A DNA stretch of 64,000 nt from Chionis minor (GCA_013398295.1 VZSF01001339.1:113323-177322); one strand, 5' to 3'. Counted from the first letter of the stretch, positions 1 to 12,158 are shown. Numbers and translations: made by a program. The notes: generated by a model from the letters alone, not told the origin.

Positions 1-252
1 TCTGCGGGTGAGATCCACTTAGAGAGCCCGTACCTGTATGGCTCTGTTTATTTCCTAGCGGAGCTGCTGGAGCATTTCAGCATCGCCCGAGTGAACTGCC
101 AAGAGTTTCAGCCAGATGTCAGCATGTTACACTCAGCTGCAGGCTTGAGAGTTACTGGTTTCCTGGATTTCTGGCTCTCGAAATACCATCTCCTTCCTCT
201 TCCAGCCCTGACAGACAGAGCTCAGATGCCAGCAGTGAATCTCAGTAATTAG
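1..252 (+). other. Open frame cut by the window edge, unidentified
   Basis: A reading frame is open from the first base to a TAG at 250-252, 83 codons, with no start codon needed inside the window. Its first 40 or so residues have a protein-like composition, for example the stretch LYGSVYFLAELLEHF at codons 12-26. The later part looks more like untranslated sequence. It could be the end of a terminal exon of the gene left of MANBAL. Against that, a good splice donor (GG|GTGAGA) lies at base 8 and an acceptor-like TTTCCTAG ends at 58, so the frame may be chance. I do not recognise the protein family. Confidence 0.25.
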
Positions 253-2419
253 GGAGTTTTTTCTTTGGTCTTACCACTCTCATTTCGGTTTGGAAAGGAG
301 CCTTGGCTAGATGACGCAGTGCGTTACAGCCAGAATCAATGAACAGGGCTTCAGTCCTAACCCTGCCACCGAATTGCGGCAAACGGGCTCACAGAGGTCC
401 TGCAGCTGCCGATTCTTAGGTGCCAGTGCCCCACTTGAGGACCCTACTCCTGATTTTTGGAAGCACTGAGACATTAATTCTCTGGGATGAAGAGGCAGTA
501 TAGGAAAGGGGCTGTGAAAACCCACCCTCTGCACAGAGAGCTCTAGTGACTACCCTAACAGCCCCCCTTCCAACGGGGCAGGCTGGGTGCTGGTCTGTGT
601 ATGTTCTGTGACTTGGTTTCCCATCAGAATCCAAATGCTGCTGTTACTGCTCACCTTGGAAAAGTGCTTTGAAAGTTTCTGATGAAAAACAGAATTTGCG
701 TGAGATGTGTTACCAGTATCGAGAAAGTAAAATGTCGTTTATGGAGGAGTGAGGAAAGCCACGTTTCCAGTAAGGGATAAAAAATGAAAGCAGTTGTTGC
801 TAATTTTTTCCTGTCTGAATAATAATAATATGCAACCCGAGGACAAGACCTTGGTGCACAAGGATAGGGTACACATACAGTGAAGGGTAATAAACAGATC
901 TCACTGCAAAGGCACACAGGAAATACTGCAATGCAAACCAAAGAAAAAACGTAGAAAGAACTCAGAAAGCTAAGGATGACTTGAATTTGGAGAAAGACTT
1001 CGTGCCTGAGCTCTGTTTCTACTTGGAATTGGGTGCTGACAAGATTGCTATTTCCGCTTGTTGAATCAATTTTAGCTTTGAAGCCCACTCACATCTCGTA
1101 GGCTTTGGAAAAATCTTCCCTTTTTTAATAAATAGCTTCCTTTTTTGTCATTTCACAATGGGCTGAAACGAATGGGTCAGTGTGGTGCTGGCGCAAGGCA
1201 CGCAGCCACCGCGGGCTAATGGCACCACCTGCTTGCGGTTCAAAGGCGGAGTGTCTCCTCTGCGGAGCCTGGCATTGCCGGCAAAGTGTTTGAAAGTCCC
1301 AGGGGGACACGGACTGGCCGTCCCCCAACCACCTATTTCTGCTTACAATTAGCAGCGCCATTTCTGTTAGGGGAGAGAAGGAGAAAGGAACAAACCCCAC
1401 AGTATTGGTGCAATCTATGTGTGCGTTTCCCCTTCTCCCACAAACTTCGAACTGCGAGGGTCAGAGCCCGTGGGAAGGTGTGTGCGGGCAGCGGCCCCAC
1501 CACATTCAGTGTACTGGTTGTACTGGTAAGAATTTAATCTTGCGGTTTAATCCATACTGATAGGATCTCTCCTGACATTCACAGAATTATTTCTCCCTGC
1601 TCGGTGTTTTTGTGTCCTAAATAGTTGGTGTCTGGGAGCTGAAAGGGCAGAATTTACTGCCTTTCCCTGAGCTCTGGGTTTAACCCTTAGCCAGTACAGC
1701 CACTCACCGGGGGCAGTGGAAGCTCTGGTAATTATTTAAGAGTCCTTTCTTTCTTAGGAATTTTATGCTAGAAGAATTTCTTTGTACAAGTCTCTCTGGC
1801 CCCTGCAGCTCACAGCCATACACATTCTCCGGTTGTCCGTAAAGTCTTCTGCAGTAAAAAAGATGAAAGGTTTTTAATCCAATTGCTCAAAACCTTTGAA
1901 ATTGTTTTCATTAATACCCATTTAATTCAAATGCTTGGTAACAGCCTAGAAAATCCTTTTGTTACAAATGCCATACCTTACTCCCTCAGTAGATAAGGAA
2001 CTGATTAGGTTTTCCCCAAAGCATTTAGGCTCTCTGATAATAAAACTCCGCAGCAAAACTAACCTGGCACTACTGATATTTTAGGGTTAGGAAAAGGGCA
2101 AAACAAATCGGATTCTTTAAATACCACCACAAAGGAGCGAAAGAGAGCACGAGCCATTTTTCCCTTTGTAGGTCATCTTATCGAGACATCTCTATTTCAG
2201 AGCTGCATACTGAACCAGGACATTAAAACCAAACCAAAACAAAACAAAAAAAATATATCCCTGGCAAGAGCAAAGCCACAGCGCGTGTCTTAATTGTTGC
2301 TGCCAGAGCACACCAAGGGAGCAGATCAAACCCTCGCAGATAGAGAGACACCCGCGGGGACTGAAAGGCCGCCCTACTGACGCAGGGATTAGAACGCTGG
2401 TGCAGGGGGTGAGCACCTT
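253..2419. other. No gene recognised
   Basis: AT-moderate DNA with only short interrupted frames on both strands. I see no splice-bounded coding exon, RNA gene or clear mobile element here. It is probably intergenic or intronic sequence between the gene on the left and the MANBAL promoter. Confidence 0.4.
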
Positions 2420-3080
2420 CACCCTGCGGTGTACAGGCCCGGGGCGCTTCGCTGCCAGAGCGGCCGACCCGGGCCTGGCCGCGGGGAGCCACCGGGGATG
2501 TCGGCACCCACAGGCGCCCCCAGCCGAGGCGGGGCCCGCGGCAGCGTGAAGCCGAGCGGCCTCGGGAGGACCCCGGCCCCGCAGGCCCCCGAGCCGCCCG
2601 CTAAGCCGCCCTTAGCAACGCGGCGCTCCGGGCTGTTGCTAGGGGAGGGACGGGGCACGCTTCCTGCCGGGTGGCAATCACTTCCGGGGCGGCGAGGCCT
2701 GGCCGAGGCGGGCGGTGAGCGGGCCGGGCGGCTGTGAGGGGGAGGCCGGCGCGGGGCGGGGGGCAGCTCGGGGTGCCGCAGGAGGGATCTGCTGGAAAGG
2801 TCTCTGTTGGGAAGGGTGGAGCGGTGGCTTCCCTCCGGGAAGCGGGCGGGAGAGCCCCGGGTGCCGGGGAGCCTGGCTGGCCCGGTGGCGGCCCGCTCTT
2901 CCTGCCGCGGCCAGCGGCACAGGGACGGTCTCTCCGGCAGCGGGGGGGAACTGCGGGTGTCCCCTGCGCTGAGGCGGCGCAGCTGCTTCTCCTTACGGCC
3001 CCGGGCACGGCTGGCGAACCCGGCTGCCTGGGACCGGGCCCCTCAGCCCGCGGCTGGGCTCCTGCGTGTTCTCCGCGGTG
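2420..3080. promoter_or_regulatory. MANBAL: CpG island, probable MANBAL promoter and first exon
   Basis: GC content and CpG density jump sharply over this stretch compared with both flanks. It contains an ETS-type site ACTTCCGG (2680-2687) followed by a GC box, and about 25 bases later a consensus donor, GGCG|GTGAGC, with the exon end at 2714. This layout fits a housekeeping TATA-less promoter with a short noncoding first exon spliced to the MANBAL coding exon at 6416. An inverted repeat of RFX half-sites lies just upstream (2610-2644). That it serves MANBAL is inferred from position and strand. It could also be bidirectional. Confidence 0.6.
2610..2644. promoter_or_regulatory. Inverted pair of RFX (X-box) half-sites
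   Basis: CCTTAGCAAC (2610-2619) and GTTGCTAGGG (2635-2644) are reverse complements at 9 of 10 positions, separated by 15 bases. Each arm carries AGCAAC, the RGYAAC half-site of the RFX family. The spacing is wider than in a classical X-box, so binding as a single dimer site is uncertain. Confidence 0.4.
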
Positions 3081-5019
3081 CCAAGCACAGGCAGATCCCC
3101 CTGAAGCCAATATGGATCGACCCTTCGCCGTCCCAACGCATACTAAGTCACTTAAGAAATCCAGCGCCAGCTTTTTTTTTTCCTGCCTCATCCTTTGTCA
3201 GAAGCTTTCATGTTCTGCACTGATGCTGTTGCTCTATATTTCCACCCCAAGAGGAAGCTAATATATATTAACGGTGCTCCTGTGTCTTTGTCCCACGCCA
3301 ATGGTATAGTGCTAGGTCTTGGTGCCAGCTGGGGAACACGGGACAGCAAAAAGAAAGGTTTGAGTCTGTCCTAGCTCAACTGAGATGGCTGGTTTGTGGC
3401 CCTGATCCCAAAAACAGAGGGTTATCAATCGTAGGGCCTGTTCCTGCGCCCAGGAGAGCAGCCACATCATCCTCCCGCGGTGTCACTGAGCAAAAGCGTG
3501 AGCCTGTGGCTCCCAGTAGCCCCTCGCTGGTTCTGTGGTACAGCCCTGGCTTTGCTACAGGCCCAAGTCCTTTTGTGTGGGGATAGCTACCTTGCTGTGA
3601 AACCTTAACAGAGTCAAGGCTGGATATTTTTAAACAGATAGTCAAAAGTAATTCCTGTAGTGCAGCGCGAGTGTTCGGGACGTGTTTCTGGTGTAAGATT
3701 CCAGTGAGACGGCCAGGCTTGTGGGGAGAGGTGGTACCTGCCTTAGACCAAAGGAGAGAGCTGAAAGGGGAGAACTTCCTCTTGGGGTCTGAAACAGGAG
3801 TGTTGATCTTTAAATGCAATTTAAGAGCAATTACTTTAAGCATAGCCACATTAATAGGTGAGGTGGTGGGAGGAAAAAGGTGATTGATCACCTGTGGAGA
3901 AGAGGTGTTAGCCAAGGAAGAGGTGGTGACACTTAGCCTCTTGGGAACAGGGAGAAAGACTCCATTATCATATGGGGACCTGCTGGATTAGCTCCGAGGC
4001 GAAGTGTAAAGAGGTGGTGCTCTTGGTGAGAAAACTCATTTTGCAATTTTGCGTTCAGTGCAGAAGGCAACGCACATGACACTGAGCACACGTTCCCCAG
4101 TGTTCAACTCTGGCCTGATTATACGCGTATGGTTTAGCCTCTGTGCGTGTGTAGGTTTGGGCCTTGTGTTAACCACAAGGCTTTTTTTTTTTAAAGCAAG
4201 GAAGTGTTTTGCTAATATTGCTTCAGCTCTGCTGATATCGGGAAAACTAATGGTCCAAATATGGGTTGCCTGCTGTGGCTACTGTGCAAGCAAGGACACG
4301 CTACTATGAGTAGTTGGAGCATGCTGTCAGGTTTTCTCTGAGCGTATTTCATGGGGTAGTGCTTAAAGTGGTAGTGGCAGCTGCTACCAGCCTGTGTGAG
4401 AGCTCTTGATGCTGGTTGTGTCACCTGGGATTTGTTAGAAAATTACTAATAGCCTCAGGGGAGGTGAAATAGAAAAGGGGAAAGGAGGGAAGACTTGCAG
4501 AAGGTGAGAATGGAGTATTTTTTGTTTTCATTGTACCAGTTTCCTTTTCTGGTTTATTTTTGTGTGTTGTGTTTCAGGTGTATGACTCAGAATTATCAGT
4601 AGGAGGTTGTCCTGGGAAAACTCTGGGTGAGTAATGAAGCGACGTCATTTCCTGCTCTGTTTGAGGAAGCGGGTAGGCAAGAATAACGTTTTCAAAAGAT
4701 ATCCCAATAAATAAAGTCAAGATAAAATGCCACTCAGGGGTGAAGTTTCCCATGATTCTGTTTCTTGCTTAGGATGTGCTGCGTTGCTGGACTGGGAGAA
4801 AGGGCATTTTAAAAATTAAAAGCAGTTAGGGATGAGCCAATTTTATGCATGCTTTGTTGACGCTGTTGCATGTCTGGTGCAGCCTTTGGGTCTGCGTTGG
4901 GACTTGCTGAGCCTGAGTGGCCCAGCATGTACTGTGGCTTCATGCATAGGTCCCATGCAGCCCTTGCTTATTGAATTTTAATCAGAATTTGAAAAATTTT
5001 AAAATTTTCTTTCATTGAA

Positions 5020-5400
5020 GGTCCCTGGAAGGGACCATGAGAGGTCACCTAATCATATCTCCTGATTGAAAGGCAGGATTATATATGCTCACACCCCATC
5101 CCACGCCAACGCTTGGCTGATCTGCTCTTTTGATTCACCAGTAACAGGGATTCCACAGTCTCTATTCCAGTGGCTAATGGTCTGTGCAGTTGGGAATTTT
5201 TTCCTTTCTTTTAAAATTCGAAATAAGATCCCGTACTTCAGCTGAGTTAAAATAATTACTTCTTGTAATTTATATACCACTTCTTTTAGTATGTCCCCAA
5301 ATCACATTTGCCTCTTACGCAACAGCGTTGAGTCGTTGATTCATTCTCAGATTTATCAAATATAACTTTACTCAATTTATACTCTGAGTTTACCATCTTT
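5020..5400 (-). mobile_element. Ancient CR1/L3-type LINE fragment
   Basis: The plus strand shows a diverged copy of the antisense of the CR1 3' region. GGAAGGGACC is followed by a GAGGTCA-CCTA block, then TTCCAGTGGCTAATGGTCTG, a TTTTTTCCTTTCTTT block and ATTACTTCTTGTAATTTAT, in the order known for CR1 family elements. A further stretch with GCAACAGCGTTG follows. Spread-out substitutions mark it as old, and no intact reverse transcriptase frame remains. The right boundary is uncertain. Confidence 0.7.
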
Positions 5401-5811
5401 CTGCACTGGGTCACATCTGCAGGTTGTAGAAACCTCCTCCTAGACTCAGAAATACAGAGCCAGCTTTGGAGATAATTTCTAGAAAGCAGATTACTGCCAT
5501 TCAACTGACACGTGTATGCAGCACAGTCTCACACCCGAGCTTTAGTAATGTAGAGAGTTGTAAGTATCAATAAGTAATGCCGATTCAGTAAGTACACACT
5601 GCTATCGTACAGGTCAGGATAACTGAGTAAGACACTAATCACAACTGAGTTCTGATGGCATCTCAGACTAATTGAATTTCCCTTTTGGGACTTTCTGTGG
5701 CGTACTCCAGCAGTTCTGGCAGGAGAGTTCTCTGTTATTGTAGAAAGCCATTAGTCATTCATAGAATGAATTGACAACTCCATTAGCAAAAGATAAAGGA
5801 AGGAAGAAAGG

Positions 5812-5897
5812 ATGGTGTTGTGGCTGAGAAACTAGCTCGGGACCCAGGAGATCAATATTTAACTCTGCCACAAACTACCTATGTGACTGTCGCAAGG
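5812..5897 (+). mobile_element. MIR-like (CORE/tRNA-derived) SINE fossil
   Basis: The run GTTGTGGCTGAGAAACTAG, then GACCCAGGAGATC, AACTCTGCCAC, and CTATGTGACTGTCGCAAG matches the order of blocks in MIR-type tRNA-derived SINEs: variable head, a degraded B-box region, CTCTGCCAC, TGTGTGACCTTGGGCAAG. It is heavily diverged, with no target-site duplication visible. The family is uncertain; a reptile-type tRNA SINE is an alternative. Confidence 0.5.
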
Positions 5898-6465
5898 TAT
5901 ATAAGGCTTAGTCTAACAGGCCACTAAAACCATGCTTGACTTTAAACACCTAACTCATTCCTCTTTCTTCAACAGATCTGCCTTCTGTGCAGTTTATTTA
6001 AGTGGTAGTTGGTTTTCTACACCATCTGAAAGAACAAGGCTGTGACCACGTATACAGTGTAAGTAAAAATGAATAATAGTCACCTTGCATGCTTGATCAG
6101 CTTCAGGGAAAAGTATATTCTTGCTTATTAAACTTTTCCCTATTGCTTCATGAATATTGTTCTTATTTTGTTCGTCTTGCTCTCACCTGCAAATGGACTA
6201 ATACTAGCTTTTGAGGACTGTTTTCTTAGGCAGGTGGTAAAAGACAAGCATCCAAATAAAATGCAAGTTTCATTTCCCTCTTTGTTACTGCGTCTGTAGA
6301 TCAAGGCTGTCTTAAAAAAAACTGCATGAGGTAATCTGTATTTTTTTTTGTAATGGAAAGTGACTACCAGAAAGCATGATGCAAATAATTGCTCTTTTTC
6401 CTCCCCTCCTTGTAGTAACCAGTCTTCCCGAGAGCGTTCGAGAGGAGAAGGAGGGTGCACTCACG

Positions 6466-6615
6466 ATGGCTGCTGAGTTGGATTTCTCCCCACCTGAAAT
6501 CCCTGAACCCACATTCATGGAGAACATGTTACGCTATGGACTCTTCTTTGGAGCCATTTTCCAGCTCATCTGTGTGCTAGCCATAATCCTGCCAGTTTCA
6601 AAGTCCCATAAGACA
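6466..6615 (+). CDS. MANBAL: MANBAL coding exon 1
   Basis: Encodes residues 1-50, including the only transmembrane segment. The exon itself begins at 6416 after CTCCTTGTAG, giving 50 bases of 5' UTR before the ATG. The donor is ACA|GTAAGT at 6616. Confidence 0.95.
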
Positions 6616-9316
6616 GTAAGTAGTGCTCTTTAATATTGACATAGATGGGCAGAGTCAGAGGAAATAGGCTGGGAGGGAACTTTGAGTAGCTAACAGAGCC
6701 ACAGTGGTCTGCCCCTGGGATTGATGACAGTTTCGTTGTTCATTCTCTTCCCTTCCTTCTAGCTTTCCCGCCTCCAGCTTTTGCCTTGTGATTTAACCCC
6801 AAATTAGAAAGTCAGGAACAAATACCGGAGCCGGGGTCTTTCTGATTGTCAGTGAAAAAAGTGACCTGAAGCACTGGCAAGGTGTGCTAAATGTACATGC
6901 TGTTCCTGACTGCAGGCGAGAAGGCTTTAGTCCCAACCCCATATTGTCATCCTTCTGCTGATTTGCTTTATTGATTGCCCGGCAGGGTGTCCTTTTTGCA
7001 GGACCTGCCTTTCAGGGAATGCCCCCGGGCTCTAGTTTGTGTGGGACTTTTGGCAACAAGATACAGGTGACATTTCTAGTGTATTCTAACGCAAGGAAGG
7101 CAATTTTCAGTCCTGACGCCGAATTCCACACTGGCAAGCAGGAGGGTCCTTTGATGCGGTTAACACAGGAGAAGGTTAAAGTGAAAGGTTGAGGTGAGCT
7201 ATGGGACTCCGATTCCTCTAGGCTGGGCCACAGCGGGGTGACCTGCACCTACCTGGCTTTTCCGATAAAAGAGCTCCATTTGCTTGGTCACATCTCTGGT
7301 ACTGGGGACAGGTATTTCAGCGTTGGTGATCAGGCTGCAGGCTTGGTGGTTTGATACAGATTCTCTCTAAATGTGCATGGTGTATTTTCAGTAACAACTC
7401 AGCATGGGAAGTTTTGTTCCCAAGCTGTCTTTATTGCCATGTTCGCTCCCTCTTGTGCAGAGGAAGCATGGAAATATTCAGCCTATTTGGGGAAGGCAGT
7501 GCCTGAGGGTGAGGTACAGTGTGAAGGATACAGTTCATGACCCAGCTCTTTCACCGTTAACTGTCAGCATGATGTGAAGTTGTGTGGATGTACTGGATTA
7601 GTGATGCTGCCCTGGCACGGCTACGGCTCCCTCCTGCTAGTCCTGCCGTGAGATCTGCAGCTCCCCACAGGCAGATGAAGCAGGCAGCTGCTGGTCACAA
7701 CGCAGTGGCATTGCAAGTCTTGCACCGTTGTTCTGCAGCCACCAGCACCCATCTGTCAGAGTCCGTGGTTTCTCCTGATAAATTCTTGTGTAGCCTGACT
7801 CTTGCAAGCTGAAAAGAGCGAGAGCTTTACTTCGAAGTGGGAAACTGAAAACCAGGCCCCCAAATAAAACGGTAGAACTCAAGGACCTGTCACTGTTTAA
7901 GTTTGCAAGCATGCTTTGATGTTTGCATTCTCTACTTTTTATTTTCTCCATATGTATGCTGTCCTCTTGATTTACTGTCCATATGACTAATTTACAAGAC
8001 CATAAACACCAGAGGCTGCCCCTCCAGATCTTGGGAATGATGCTTGAGTCTGGCTCGGATATTGAGGAGCTTCTCTGTGTTGGAGGCTTCAGGCTTTGAA
8101 GTCTACCTTGGTTTGAACATTAGAAGGCAGCAGTGCTCACTTTACAGCAGCAGCAGCACGCTGCATCCCTGAGTAATAACTGTACGTTGCTCCATTTCTC
8201 CAGAGCCTGCCAGCTCCCCATGCGCCGATTACAGCCTTTGGAAAGCCAGCCAAGTCTCCTTCCTTGGAAAGCCACACAGATGTGAACTCTAATAGCCCAG
8301 TAACTTGAGAGGCGTTTGAACTGAGCTCCTTGATTAAAAGGATACTGTCAGATGCTTGCCTCCCCCTCCATTATCTGGAGCGCTGTCTTGGAAGCTTGAA
8401 ACTAGCACGTCTTGCTCAGCCATTTTTTGTGTGTCCTTTTCCAGTTGGCACGCTCTGACTGATAGAAACCAAGATGCTAAAGCAATATTTATACTCAAAT
8501 GCATTTAATGAAAGGAGGCAATCTGCATGTGTGTGCTTTCTCAGATGAGACTGGCGCTGTTCCCTTGTGTTTTTACAACATAACTAGACTTTATTTCCCG
8601 TGGCTGAAATACTATCTGTCGTCTCCCCTGAAGGAAACAAGCAGGATATCTAAGCATTCCTTGTTAGTCCAGGTGAAGAAAACTTCGCTTGCAATTCCCT
8701 CCTTGGATTTTGGGCTTGGTTTAGACGCTCTGGGCTTTACGTTCTTACTACTGTTTTGGGGGATATTTGTTGTCTTGCACATGACAATGATTAACATTTG
8801 GCAGAAATACCTGCTGAACGTTTCCACGCACACTGGTGATTAAATGGTATTGTCTTCTTTTCCTAATTTTAATAGTTTTCATTTAGTGTTGATTTTCTTC
8901 TTGCCTTTAAAGTTGGTTTTGTTTTTCCTCTCCAAAGCCTGTTTTAGACACTTAAGCTTTTAACGGCTTCTCTGGTAACAAGCTGTTTCTGTGCATAAAC
9001 TCATACTCATCAAAAAGCACATGCGGAAGAAGCAGAGATGGTGCTGCTCAAGTCTCATTAAATGTGGACTCGGTTTGATGTAGATGCGTTCCAACAGAGA
9101 TACCCAGCATTTGCTTCCTTTGGCTTATGCTCAGATTCCCTAAGTGAGCTGTCAGCAAATTGTAAAAAAAAAACATGTTACTGACTGTTTCTTAATTGAT
9201 TGTTGTAGGATTCGGACAGTTTTGAGCCTAAGAATTCAGAGACGGTGAAGAAGCCAAAGGCAACTGCTCCACAGATCAGCAAGAAACCCAAGAAAGAAAC
9301 CAAAAAGAAACGATAA
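6466..9316 (+). CDS. MANBAL: MANBAL, small membrane protein (mannosidase beta like), two coding exons joined
   Basis: Coding segments 6466-6615 and 9209-9316 join to an 85-residue protein, the length of the human protein. It starts [15 protein letters not shown]. One hydrophobic segment at about residues 24-45 ([20 protein letters not shown]) is followed by a polar linker and a lysine-rich tail ending [11 protein letters not shown]. The layout is that of a single-pass membrane protein with a basic tail; the side of the membrane and the function are not known to me. The start is the first ATG of its exon, after an acceptor at 6415. Splice sites are CCTTGTAG|TAACC, ACA|GTAAGT and GTTGTAG|GATTCG, keeping phase 0. 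The gene name comes from sequence recognition and from its position next to SRC; there is no catalytic mannosidase domain. Confidence 0.95.
9209..9316 (+). CDS. MANBAL: MANBAL coding exon 2 (end of protein)
   Basis: Begins after TTGATTGTTGTAG and encodes residues 51-85 ([15 protein letters not shown] and the basic tail), ending with TAA at 9314-9316. The exon continues into the 3' UTR. Confidence 0.95.
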   Translation, partial: DSDSFEPKNSETVKKPKATAPQISKKPKKETKKKR

Positions 9317-11309
9317 AGCCATGACCAATGAGCCTCAAAAGACAAAATAATCAGCTATAATCATGCTTCCTTGGAGATGACATCAAAGGCAACTAACTAT
9401 ATTAAATGGTTTTCTGGCATTGCCATGCTTTACCTTTCAGAGACAAGGGAGAAGGTACTCATAAGAGCGGAAGGGTTCTGCCATAGATTTTTGTACAAGC
9501 AAAGAGGACTTCACATATCCAGGACTTTGTTTGACCCATTTAATGTGGCAGTCACCATTGAAGTGACTTCTGTCATTTCTCATGGGTAGAGAGGCCTGTT
9601 GTACCTCCTCCATGCTGGCTAGGATTTGTAGTAAAGTCGCTGTGGAAGGTGGAGCATGGGTTTGCTACTTTGGATACCGGTTTGTGTTGTATTTTTTGAA
9701 GGCAGAGGGATCAAATGGATCAAGGATACCACACTACACAGCTTTGTATTCATCTCTGTTGTCATCTAGTCTGAAACACATAGCTGCATTTTATGGCTTA
9801 ATAATAATGTCTTTGTCATATTCTTTAATTCTTTAGGTAATAACTCATCAGATTCCAGACTGCTGTAGATGAAAGCTTTCATTTCCCCAGCGTCGTTACC
9901 TCTTTCTTATTCCCCACCCATGCACTTCTCCTTTCTATTCCCACCCTTGAAAGCAGGTACATTTCAGGGAATTGAGGCTGCGGTGGGGACTGCAACGACT
10001 GCGAGGACTGGGGAACAATTTGATTCTGGGAGGTGCAGAATTTAATGCTTGTGCTAATGGGGTGTTCTCGGAGACTTGGGAAGACGAGGTACCGCGTGCT
10101 GGAGAAAAGCTGCTCCCAGGTGGGAGTCTCGCAGTGCTGCATCGCTCGTGTATGGAGCAGTGTTGACAAACCCTCCTGTCAGCTGGCTGGGTCCTAACCA
10201 CGTCTCCGCTGCAGCACAGCGGGGGTTTGTTGCATTCGCAGGTTCCCTCCCGGCCTTACCTGCTACAGTCTGCTGCATCTCCTCTTGCTGGATTCTTCCT
10301 GAGGTTAAATACGCTCTCAGCCCGAGGAGATGCAGTATTTGAAGATCCAAGGGGTGGCAAGCTGGCTGTGTAGCGTGACTGTATAGCAAGAGACATACAC
10401 GCTATGTTCCTTCAGGCTCTGGTTCTCCAGGCCCAGGGACAATCTAGTATTAGATGTAAATATGGCTAGACAGGACTGGAAAGAGATAGGCAGTGACGTA
10501 GCCACAGAGTCTCTGTAGGGCAGCTCAGGCTTCCTGATGCCAGCTCACATCTTGGTTTGTTTGATCAGGAGTGAGTCAATGGGAGGAGAACCTGCTCTTT
10601 TAGGCACACCCAGCATTCAGAGTGGCTTTGAAGGAAAAGGTTCTCTGGCAGGGCTGCAAGTCTGCCATATTTTTTGCATACGTAGTCTCCCATCTTCGAT
10701 TCACAAATGCCTTGTGAGCCCAGGTGCGGTAGCAGCGTTGTGCTGTGTGTTCTCTAACAGGAGTTGAACAGCACGTTTACAGGAACCATCGGTGTTGAGA
10801 ACGGCCACGTTCTCCGCTTGCTCTTGCTTTCGGTGGGTGTCAGGTGGATCCCAGTACCGGTTTGATTCTAACCTCTCCCTGCTTCCCTGCTCCAGGCTCT
10901 CTGCATCTCTTAACCAGAACGCTGACACTGAGTTGCGCTGCTTAAAATCCAGCTTAGAGTTCTGCTTTAAATTCAGCATTTTCTTTTTCTTCTTTTTTTT
11001 TTTTTTTTGAGCTACGTAAAGGCAATACTAGGAGGACAGAACAAAGCATGGGAGACACAAGCACTCTGAAGTGGCTTTGAGTTCTCAGGACAAAGAAACA
11101 TTACAAAAATTTCCCATGCAAATAACAAAGAACAATATTGTGCTATGAGTTTCCATTGCGGACCTGTGTTCCTGCGTGTGATCTGCAGGGGAAAAAAAGC
11201 GTTGCCACTGCCCTGGATAGGTACTGCAGAGCACGTCTTCCATTTTAATGAAGGAGGATGGCCGTTGTTTTATCTAACAACTCTGGCTTTCTGCAGGTTG
11301 CCTAAAGGT

Positions 11310-11328
11310 GGGGGGGGGGGGGGGGGGG
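11310..11328. repeat. Poly-G run (19)
   Basis: Nineteen consecutive G residues; prone to length error in sequencing and able to form G-quadruplex structures. Confidence 0.9.
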
Positions 11329-11676
11329 TTAATGCTTTAATGGAATTGCAACTATTGAAAGAGGAGCACGCACTTTACCCGAAATATAGAAGTGCTTCCA
11401 CAGCTGAGGAACAGTTAGCAATGAGCGCTGTGTGGTTGTTCCCTGAAACAGCAGGCTACTCCGTCAACATCTACATGTAGCTGTTTGCAGGCTGCCTTAC
11501 TCATTGCTAATTAGAAATTAGGAGTTTGGTTTTGTTGGGGGGAAGAGGGATTAAGATAAATTTCCCAGTCTGTTCCTAACAGCTTGTTATCTATTTGAAT
11601 GCTCTCGTTAGCTGAACTTGCAGTGTGTTTTTAAGGATTACCAACATCCCATGTGTTTTACTTTGTCTTGAAATGT

Positions 11677-11682
11677 AATAAA
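11677..11682 (+). terminator. Possible distal MANBAL polyadenylation signal
   Basis: A canonical AATAAA follows an AT-rich stretch 2.36 kb after the MANBAL stop. The earlier ATTAAA at 9401 is the competing choice. Confidence 0.3.
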
Positions 11683-12100
11683 TACCATCAGAATCTCTTT
11701 GTTTGAAAAGAAGTCTCTCTCTAAAGTTGTGCTGCCTCTTTCTGCGCATTCATTGTGAAAGCTGCCAGAGCTCTCAGACCATAGGAACGCAGGGACATAA
11801 ATAACCTATTCATGAAAATGATCCATTAAGGGAAAGCCTTTCAGATCCTTTAATCTGTGAGAAATTGGTTAGTTAATACTGTCAGGCATGTGGGTATCCG
11901 TGTTTGACTTGGAGGTAGCAACCTGTCTCCCAGCACAGGTTCATCTTCCTGGAAGGAAGGAGGAAATGGTGTGATGACTAAATTAATTTGCCTCTCATGA
12001 GAGATTGTGGCTGCAAGAGCCCCCATGAAGGTAGCGATAATAAAGGCATCAGTCGTTAATAATACGAGCAAGGGATTAGATGGGGATTCAGTGGACCAAT

Positions 12101-12158
12101 AATAGGGGTTTTCAGTAGCCCCTCGGTGTAATAGGGATTTTTGGTAGCCTCTCGGTGT
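12101..12158. repeat. Two tandem copies of a 29-bp unit
   Basis: 12101-12129 and 12130-12158 match at 25 of 29 positions by eye, sharing AATAGGG, GGTAGC/AGTAGC and CTCGGTGT. Confidence 0.75.

Larger units (their letters stand above)
9317..11700 (+). other. MANBAL: MANBAL 3' UTR and downstream flank, end not fixed
   Basis: No further coding sequence is seen. ATTAAA at 9401-9406 would give a short 3' UTR, and AATAAA at 11677-11682 would give one of about 2.4 kb. Which is used cannot be told from sequence. A run of 19 G (11310-11328) and a T-rich run near 10982-11009 lie within the stretch. Confidence 0.4.

Noticed and set aside
8499..8843. 114-codon frame with a hydrophobic segment inside the MANBAL intron
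   Set aside because: No splice signals connect it to MANBAL and I recognise no homolog; the hydrophobic stretch comes from T-rich sequence.
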